From Clonostachys chloroleuca (taxonomy: Eukaryota; Ascomycota; Sordariomycetes; Hypocreales; Bionectriaceae), in assembly GCA_037952775.1 (NCBI GenBank), contig JBANAY010000004.1, forward strand, positions 7,130,001 to 7,194,000: a stretch of DNA of 64,000 bases, written 5' to 3'. Positions within the stretch are counted from its first letter, which is position 1. Every line of letters starts with the position of its first letter. Of the stretch, positions 57,346-64,000 are shown piece after piece. A program made the position numbers and the translations under genes. A model generated the notes under the pieces. That model saw nothing but the letters and a program-made list of their open reading frames with translations. It was not told the DNA's origin and did no database searches.

Positions 57346-58754
57346 ATGGTCATCACAGCCGTGGTCACAGAAGAAGAGGCCAGCTTACTGCTTGCACCCC
57401 AAAAAACAACCTTCCATCTCCCCCATGCTAAGAAGTCCAACGGGAAGATTGTGCCGATCCAGCATGATCCGTCCAAAAAAGTGAAGTTCGGTGCTGAGGT
57501 TTACGGCATCGACTTGAATAACTTTACTGATGCCGATTTCGATTTCATCCATGATGCTTTGCATCGTCATAAGCTCCTTGTGTTCAAGGAACAGCCAGCT
57601 ATGTTGAAGCCCGAACAACAATACAAGCTCACCTCAAGGTATACTCCCGTTATACGTGACTTTTTGGTGGAGATACTGAGATCTGTGCAGCTTTGATCCT
57701 GATGAGAAAACCGGCGGGTTTGCCCATGGCGCTGACCCATTGTTAGCAACTCACAACGGCGTCAACATATATGGAATCCCGAAGCGTCCAGCCATCCCTG
57801 TGCAGCCGCAAGTCCATATCTTAGGTCGTGGGCCCGTTCCGGAGAATCATTATTCTTTTCCGCCTGATTTTGAAATCCAAGGAATTAATCATGAAGAGTT
57901 CCATCAACCCCCTCACATTCCCTCAGAGGAACGTGAGAAGGGTGCGAGCAGATTCTACCAGTGGCATTTCGACGGTGCGCTCTATAAGATTCCTCCTCCT
58001 AGAGTAGGATGCCTACTCGCTGTACGGACTCCCAAGGGTCCTGACGTAAATGTCCGTTGGGACGACGGTACGGGCACAAGTATGATCATCGCGCCAGGAG
58101 CTACCGCCATGGTTGAGGGTTCTCGGGCTTTGGAGATTTTGGATGAAGAAACTCGTAACATCGTCTTGAATAGCCGGATTGAATACGCGCCCCATGCTTT
58201 CGTTTGGATGTCCACAGCGCATAGCACGCGACTGGGCCACTTAATCGAAACCGAGGGCTTGGAGAAACCGTTGGACGAACTGCCTCCTTGGAAACCAGAG
58301 CACGTGTGCATCTACCCAATGGTATGGACAAACCCCGTTACGGGCGAGAAGTCGCTGCAGGTTCATGGGCAGGGAGCCTTGAAGCTGTACCTGAAGAGCG
58401 CACCGGAGGCAGAAGAGAAAGTGGTGGACGACCTCAAAGAAGTTAGAGCATTTATGAGCAAGTAAGTTAGAGAATTTTTATAGCCTCGCGCTGAAGCTGA
58501 TCCCGGGTTACAACGAACAGAATTATGAGGCCTGCTCTGGAACCTGAAAACATATACGCCCATCGACACGAAGAGCAGGACGTAATACTTTGGTACAATC
58601 GCGCCCTGTGGCATTCTATTGTGAGTGTGCCCAAAATAGACGAGAGAGCTATTGCTGATAGACAACTTGTATCAAGACGGAGTTCCCAAAATCATACGGC
58701 CCTAGAATTATGCATCAATGTAACGTTGCAGCAAGTGATCACCCCTCCGGATGA
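57346..58754 (+). CDS. XanA-like Fe(II)/2-oxoglutarate dioxygenase (TauD family), copy 1 (413 aa)
   Basis: Exons 57346-57638, 57691-58461, 58521-58620, 58677-58754; phases agree. TauD fold with the iron triad His190-x-Asp192 (QWHFDGALY) and His386 (RALWHSI), and Arg398 (GPRIMHQCN) for 2-oxoglutarate. It shares with xanthine alpha-ketoglutarate dioxygenase (XanA) the blocks YAPHAFVWMS, EGLEKPLDELPPW, NPVTGEKSLQVHG, DLKEVRAF and HQCNVAASD as I remember them. XanA converts xanthine to urate, but the equivalence of its substrate residues was not checked, so other heterocycles are possible. No signal or peroxisomal sequence. The last exon supplies most of the 2OG-binding Arg motif, which supports the splice. 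Confidence 0.85.
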
Positions 58755-59400
58755 GGTGACTTTCTTTCCAATACACCAAAGGTTTCTATGCGTCTTTCCG
58801 TGATGTAATCTCGTTAGGGAGGCTACACAACTCGATAGCTGAGCCATGAATACAACTGCTTCTCTTTTCCATTATGTGGTAATACTTGTCATTGCGTTGA
58901 GTTGTCGGGCCCTGGCTGCTGCATTGTTGTCAAACTCTATCCTTTTTCTCTTCCGTGGTAATACTTGTATCCTGGATGAACATAATGCATTAAAAAGTGA
59001 GTGAATTGAAAAGGATGATTCTTAGTTGGTAATTATTTGAAGTGATTGTTAATATTGGCAAAGGGGTCAAATAATGATGTATGCGACCACTAGACGGCAT
59101 GGGAGGGCCAATGCCGCCATATCTCTACGTCTTAACAGACACAGCACTGCGATGAACAAAATATCCGCAAAGCCTCCAATTTCATCTAGGCCTGTCGTTC
59201 AAAGCCTTGAGATATAGAGTTGAGACTATTACCTCCTTAGACACTTCACGTAGAGCATTGTAATTGCGTTCTATTGAGAGTAGATAATATGCGCAGTGAT
59301 TATACTATTCAATCATATCATATACTAATCTTAATTTTTAGATAGTAATTCTTGAGCTATCAGTCTACATATTGGATTTCTTGACCAACGGAATCCTAGT
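58755..59400. other. Convergent intergenic region
   Basis: 646 bp, AT-rich, between two convergent gene ends. No gene or element seen. Confidence 0.45.
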
Positions 59401-60730
59401 TCATCCATGGGTTGGAATTGGGACAGGACCAACGGGTGCTGAAGAAGCACTCACGTTGGCCTGATGCATCGTTCGAGGACCATATGCATCCGGATAATCG
59501 ATGGCGGTATGGAAACATTGCCAATTGGCCCACATGACAATATCACCTTCCTCCACTTCTGGAAGCATGATGTATTCCGGACGCAGAATACGTTCCTGAA
59601 TAGGTTTGAGCCAGCTTCTGATCTCCTCGACCTTGTCAATCACCTTCGGTTCCTCCTTTGCCGACGACCTCAGGAAGAGTTTATGGACACAAATGCCGTG
59701 GACCATGAATGCCTTCTCCCCGGTGACCGGATTCACCCAAACCATTGGGTAGCGCTTCACAAACTCGGAGTCCCACTCTCCAAGCTCTTCCAACGATTTC
59801 TCGTAACCTTGGCAAGCGACACCAAGACCATTTGGATTTCCTCGACAACTACCCATCCACTGATACGGGTGCGGGGCGTATTCAACCCAGCTGTGGTCGG
59901 CCATGGCCTTCTCTTCAGGTGTCATCAAGTCATACGTCTGCACGTTGCTGAAAAATGCCGTCAATCCTGGCTCTGTCTCCAGTGTCTGCCCGGATCCATC
60001 ATCCCAGTGAACGGTGACCTTGGGCGACGTAGGTCGCTTGATGCACCGGAGGGTAGTAAACCACGCGGGGTCACGCTCGTATAGGGGAGCATCGAGGTGC
60101 CACCTTTGAAAGCGAGTGTGCCCGCTCTCAAAATCCTCAGCTGGGAGTTCGGTAACATGCCAGTCATGGCTCAGAGGCTTTTTGACTGTCTTGTCTTTGA
60201 TTCCGTAATGATCAGCTCCTTGGTAGCCTTTGCCAATCAAGCGCACGTTTTCAGCTCCTGGGATTCCTATCACATCACGGCTGGCCTAGTACATGGATAA
60301 TAAGTACATGAACGAGCCGTTTGGGATACAGACTGAATGGGCAGTTGATCTTTGAATGTGAAAGGCAACTTACCGACAGGATGCCACCCTGTTTGTTGAA
60401 TGTCTTGAGACTGCCGTGTGAGTGGACTTTGGGTGCGTCCGGGTCAAAACGCGTGACCAGCTCCCACTGCTTGAGTGGGGGAAGGTCTTTCTGGCCTTTA
60501 ACAATGACCACTTTCTTTTCCCAAATAGCTTTTCTGAGCGCATCTACATCGGTATCTGTCTCGGTTTAGTCAGGGAGGGGAAGCTATTGATGCTTGACAA
60601 GAGTCATACCACTGATATTGCTAAGATCTAGGTTATTTATAACCGCACCGAAATTTGTTTTCTTTGTTGCATCTTTAGGAAGAGGCTCAACCGTGAATCT
60701 GGCACTGTTTGTATTAGTTGCAGAAGGCAT
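59401..60730 (-). CDS. XanA-like Fe(II)/2-oxoglutarate dioxygenase (TauD family), copy 2 (395 aa)
   Basis: Exons (minus): 60730-60610, 60555-60374, 60285-59401; phases agree. Iron ligands His164-x-Asp166 (QRWHLDAPLY) and His360 (QCFHTAI), 2OG Arg372 (GPRTMHQAN). It shares YAPHPYQWMG, LEELGEWDSEFVKRYPMVW and NPVTGEKAFMVHG with copy 1, so the two are paralogs that have diverged well; conserved residues around the metal are complete in both. The intron pattern differs from copy 1. It may act on a different intermediate of the same pathway. Its promoter carries a TCGGCCGA site and the tandem GATA array at 60961. Confidence 0.85.
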
Positions 60731-60952
60731 GTTGGTGATCGAATCAATGATCCGCGCTTTTTCGCTACTGTGACTATAGAAATAGTCAGAGCCGTGATAA
60801 TCGTAGTCAAGTATTCCAGAACAAGACACAGCTTTAATTATCTCCGCTACAACTATAAGATCCATTCTAAGTATACTGATATCTTCTAATTGCACGCCGG
60901 ATCAAAGTCGGGCATCATTATCCATCACTATAGGGGGGCTCGGGTCACAGTC

Positions 60953-60960
60953 TCGGCCGA
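60953..60960. promoter_or_regulatory. TCGGCCGA palindrome upstream of dioxygenase copy 2
   Basis: 8-bp palindrome 223 bp before the ATG at 60730, nested inside a longer inverted repeat. It repeats the motif seen in the other promoters of the cluster. Confidence 0.5.
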
Positions 60961-61010
60961 CCCGAGATAAGAAACCCGAGATAAGAAACCCGAGATAAGA
61001 AGCCCGAGAT
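60961..61010 (+). repeat. 14-bp tandem repeat carrying AGATAAG (three units plus partial)
   Basis: Units CCCGAGATAAGAAA at 60961-60974 and 60975-60988, a third ending AAG at 60989-61002, and a partial CCCGAGAT at 61003-61010. Each full unit contains AGATAAG, a perfect AreA/GATA-factor site, next to CCCGAG. This is 231-280 bp upstream of the copy 2 ATG. A further GATA site in reverse (TTATC) lies near 61016. Strong candidate nitrogen-control element, inferred from sequence only. Confidence 0.65.
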
Positions 61011-61378
61011 TTTGCTTATCGACCAATGAGCATTTGAGCGATATTGCAACCATCCGGTGCTACTATGACATCTGATCAAAAGTCCTCCGCCGTCAGGTCC
61101 GATATCGATGATTATCAAGCATTCGTGTTTTGAAACGGGTAGCAACTTGCACCGGGCAGCCTTGGTGGAGAGGTGTAATCATTCTGGGCATACAAGCGTA
61201 CATCTTCGATCCCCCGATTCCAACTCGCCTACACGGCTAGAAGGCATGATATCGGTGCCTAATGAATCTAAACACCATTTTCATTAGTTTATCAAGGAAA
61301 CAGCAAGTCAATTTGTGTGTTGAACTCGAAATGAATGAATCATGTTCTGTTCAAAGAGACAATCATAGTGATACATAA

Positions 61379-62472
61379 TCAAGCCTCAGATGGGACAGCA
61401 ATTCCCGCCTCCAATGTTGGCTGGCTCCGAATAACCTGGCTAGTAGAGTTCTGCTCTAATTTACGCTTTAGGGCTTTGTAATGAAGCTCCATAGCATTGG
61501 CGGTGAACTGCTGACCCGTAACCATAGGATACTTCTTCTTCGGCCCTTGGATAAGTGCGTCTTTGCATGGCTGGTTGAAGAAAGCAATGCTATACCTCTC
61601 CCCGTAGTAGTCTCCCTCCTCGTCCGGAGCCTTGACACGATGGAAAGTGCTCTTGAAGCGATCGTCGGACCAGCTCATGAGCAGGTCTCCGATGTTACAT
61701 ACGATGCTTCCGGGCTCAAATTCCACCTTCGTCCAGGAATCTCCTAAAGCAAAGTCGGTAACGACTTCTCTGCCCGGACAAATCTCCAGTCCACTTTGGC
61801 CCTCACGCTGGTATAGAAGAGTGAGAAGATCCCAGTCGGCATGTGCTCCGGCTCGGTGATGGGCTTTTTGGCTGTTTTTGTCCTTCGGGGTCTCGAAGTA
61901 ATGCAGCAAGCGGAGAACAGTCTGACAGTCTGGTCTAGTAACGTCGTGGGCCTTGATAAAGAAATCATCTGGGAAGCCCAGTCCCCTGGCGAAGCAAATC
62001 ATCAACTTCTCTGATACCTTTTGAAGGCTGTGCATAAACTTGAGGGATTGGGTCTGGAATCCCGGAACATGGTCATCTGACATCCATAGGCCTTTCATGT
62101 TCTCACCGAACTGGAGTTGATACGACTCCTTCTGATCCGGTGCGCCCGTGGATGGCCGGATTTGTGACCGGCACTCATATCCTACATTCTGAGGATTCCA
62201 AGGAACCGCGCGCTTGACCTCTTCTGGCAGAGCGAAAAAGGACTCAGATGTGGCAAACATTGTGTCTACCTGGGCTTGGGATATGCCATGGTCTACAATG
62301 CTGAAAAATCCTACATCTTCAGCCGCAGCGCACAACTTCTGTGTGATTTCATCAATGCGCACTTCGAAGTCGGCAAGCGATATCTAAATTTACGTTAACC
62401 CCCTCTCTGGACCTTTACCGTGCGGGGAGGCTTTACCTTTGGGATGTTTCGGTCGACATATTTTGTCTCCAT
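61379..62472 (-). CDS. IPNS-fold Fe(II)/2-oxoglutarate oxygenase (346 aa)
   Basis: Exons (minus): 62472-62437 (12 codons) and 62383-61379, phase 0. The DIOX N-terminal domain (about 12-120, GFFSIVDHGIS) is followed by the 2OG-FeII core: His193-x-Asp195 (GAHADWDLLTLL), His260 (STFHRVK) and Arg275-x-Ser277 (ERYSIAFF). This is the plan of isopenicillin-N-synthase-like and thymine-7-hydroxylase-like fungal enzymes. No signal peptide. In the context of an NCS1 permease and two XanA-like dioxygenases, a role in hydroxylating or demethylating a ring substituent is plausible but unproven. The tiny first exon is supported by an in-frame ATG and good splice sites. Confidence 0.87.
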
Positions 62473-62597
62473 TATGGATGGCTTGGAGGGCGGTCTTGGA
62501 ATGAGTCTTTTAGATGCTGCTCAGAAGTAATGGGTTAGACGCTATCGGAACCGTGATCAGTCTCTTTCTAGATCATGAGTTTGAAATGGCAGAGAAC

Positions 62598-62598
<1 letters not shown>

Positions 62599-62628
<30 letters not shown>
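62599..62628 (+). repeat. Homopolymer run of 30 A
   Basis: Uninterrupted poly(dA:dT) 127-156 bp upstream of the oxygenase ATG. Such tracts exclude nucleosomes in fungal promoters; assembly slippage could make its true length uncertain. Confidence 0.7.
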
Positions 62629-62631
<3 letters not shown>

Positions 62632-62674
62632 ATCTAAATAGGGTGGTATCCTATTTAATGTGAATCAGACCACC

Positions 62675-62682
62675 TCGGCCGA
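62675..62682. promoter_or_regulatory. TCGGCCGA palindrome upstream of the IPNS-fold oxygenase
   Basis: Embedded in CCTCGGCCGAGAT, giving CTCGG and CCGAG half-sites as in the 57075 palindrome. Another CTCGG is near 62716. Confidence 0.5.
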
Positions 62683-63013
62683 GATTTGATATCACCCTTA
62701 CAAATGGCCTGTGGCTCGGATGATGTGAGCCGGGACACATGCTAAGTGATGTTAGTGGAACTTGTCTCTGTCCATCCTACAAAAGATAGATGTCTTCCAC
62801 AAGATTCAATTAATAACCTTTTGGTAATCGTCATAATGAGAAAAACTAGAACAGTCTACGATGTCACTCTAGGCTTTATTCAAGAAGTTTAGCATGGTTT
62901 GATTCGAGCTAATTGCCATAAAGGCATGCACCAAAGTCTCTATCAGATACAATTTTCCACTATTCAGTACGATTTTTGAGCGTTGAGTCTAGACTACGCG
63001 TCCCTTTTCTGGG

Positions 63014-64000
63014 TCAGTTTCCAGCCATGAGGTTAATCAACGGCCTGATGACGCTGATAGGCACCACTCTAGCATCATCTGGACCCTTTGAGTTTAAGAC
63101 TGGATACAAGTACGCTGGTGCCGTCCACGCCATCCACAACCCAAACCAAACCGCACCAATGCAGCGTTCTGTAGTAGACAGCGTGTGGCCAGGATTACGT
63201 CCAAGAGAAATCGCGATCGCGTTTATGACATCCTCGACCATAAGTCCCACTGGTTGTATAAGAAAGAAGGGAATAGCCCCAGAACGTTTTGCATCGATAC
63301 CTGATATTTATGAGCTATTTTAGAGGATAATATCTCTTTATCAGGAAGCGCTTACCAGATGAAATATCGATCGCAACATGGAAGAGGCCGGATGCGAGAA
63401 ATACAGACCAAATGCGCAAAGATCGAGTCGGCCATGATTGAGGAATGCGAAACACCTTGAATAGCACAAAATTTGAGATGGTTATAAGCCTATGAGCATT
63501 GATCTGGTGCCAAAATACACTATAGGTTTGTAAGCTCAGGATCTTCTGATGGGGATATAGAAGAACAAACCTCCAGAAACTTCTCAAGCTGTATATACTG
63601 GAAAACGGGCCATTGAACGGGGGCCACTGACTGGGGTGGTGAAGACCCGATGCCACGCAGAAGAATGCCAACAGGGAGTAGACGCCACGTTGCACAGATA
63701 TAAGCCCAGCGCCTAGGCCCATCGCTGCGAAAAACCTCATCACTAATTCTTCAAGTGATACTTCGCGGAGTCTAGAGAATAGACCTACTTGATCTACCCG
63801 GTAAAATCTTGCAGTGATTCTGGCAATGAGGTAAGACCGCTATTGACAAAGGAAGTAACGAAGCTGCTAGCAAATTCGTTCAGTTCATTATCCCCCATGA
63901 TGCACCAACAAACTCTACGGCTTTCGCTTGTGGGATTATTTTCTCATAAGCATCGATTCTATCGCAAGTCATCTTACAGGTCGTTTTTTGAGAATGCAGG
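63014..64000 (-). CDS. MBOAT_2 (wax-synthase-like) O-acyltransferase, N-terminus off window
   Basis: Visible exons (minus): 63839-63571, 63519-63356, 63300-63014, with phases agreeing; a further exon may end near 63980, and the gene runs off the right edge. The join at 63571/63519 yields SLRSFW-S-VFWHQ, the hallmark of the MBOAT_2 domain together with QWPPFNGPFSSIYS. GLFHVAIDISSG and LIQPVGLMVED follow, the expected distal TM region with the active-site His in the LFH motif. Such proteins transfer acyl or acetyl groups to small lipophilic molecules in the ER and occur in many metabolite clusters. The start of exon 63839 is uncertain because its upstream partner is not seen. Cluster membership is open. 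Confidence 0.75.

Larger units (their letters stand above)
60731..61378. other. Promoter region of dioxygenase copy 2 and 3' end of the IPNS-fold gene
   Basis: 648 bp. Holds an inverted repeat CTCGGGT (60939-60945) / ACCCGAG (60960-60966) around a TCGGCCGA site, followed by the tandem array at 60961-61010. No gene; the frame at 60945-61145 is a by-product of the repeats. Confidence 0.5.
62473..63013. other. Promoter of the IPNS-fold oxygenase with poly(dA) tract and TCGGCCGA site
   Basis: 541 bp. A run of 30 A lies at 62599-62628 and a TCGGCCGA palindrome at 62675-62682, about 203 bp before the ATG at 62472. The rest is AT-rich with nothing recognised. Confidence 0.5.

Noticed and set aside
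1..64000. CRISPR arrays, bacterial operons or prophage
   Set aside because: Spliceosomal introns, tRNA introns and fungal families throughout show nuclear fungal DNA; no spaced direct-repeat array was seen.

Overview
The window is nuclear DNA of a filamentous ascomycete, probably a Eurotiomycete (Aspergillus/Penicillium-like). The evidence is the many short GT-AG introns of about 50-80 nt with fungal branch sites, and family content such as Pth11-like rhodopsin-domain proteins, Zn2Cys6 regulators, GH12 and S10 secreted enzymes and intron-containing tRNA-Phe genes. The species is not fixed by the sequence. Exon joins were worked out by hand from splice sites and reading phase; they are not RNA-supported.

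Layout. 1-6281: glutathionyl-hydroquinone-reductase-type GST (cut by the left edge), a Pth11-like membrane protein and a secreted FAD-linked oxidase. 6282-9792: gene-poor and AT-rich, with three tRNA-Phe(GAA) genes of identical mature sequence and differing introns, and a probable LTR remnant. 9793-17408: an orphan block with a small secreted protein, a 596-aa unknown, a 142-aa unknown and two paralogous small proteins sharing an intron position. 19521-20925: a Pth11-like pseudogene with two in-frame TGA codons at expected Trp positions. 21658-35614: secreted BNR/sialidase-fold protein, LtrA-like membrane protein, DNAJC11-like protein lacking HPD, membrane-anchored amidase and amino-acid transporter. 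37509-50005: single-pass membrane protein, S10 carboxypeptidase, GH12 glucanase, CobW-type GTPase and secreted metallophosphoesterase.

51407-62472 looks like a co-regulated catabolic cluster: an NCS1 permease divergent from a Zn2Cys6 factor, an alpha/beta hydrolase divergent from a XanA-like Fe(II)/2-oxoglutarate dioxygenase, a second XanA-like paralog, and an IPNS-fold 2OG oxygenase. An MBOAT_2 acyltransferase runs off the right edge. All four promoter regions carry CCGAG/CTCGG elements: palindromic CTCGGCCGA-type sites in three and a CCCGAG triplet between permease and regulator. One promoter has a tandem array of AGATAAG (AreA/GATA-type) sites, and the permease/regulator interval has six more GATA sites. 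My reading (inference) is a nitrogen-regulated pathway that imports a heterocyclic, nucleobase-like compound and degrades it by successive 2OG-dependent oxidation and hydrolysis. The substrate is unknown, and this is the best candidate for an undescribed system here.
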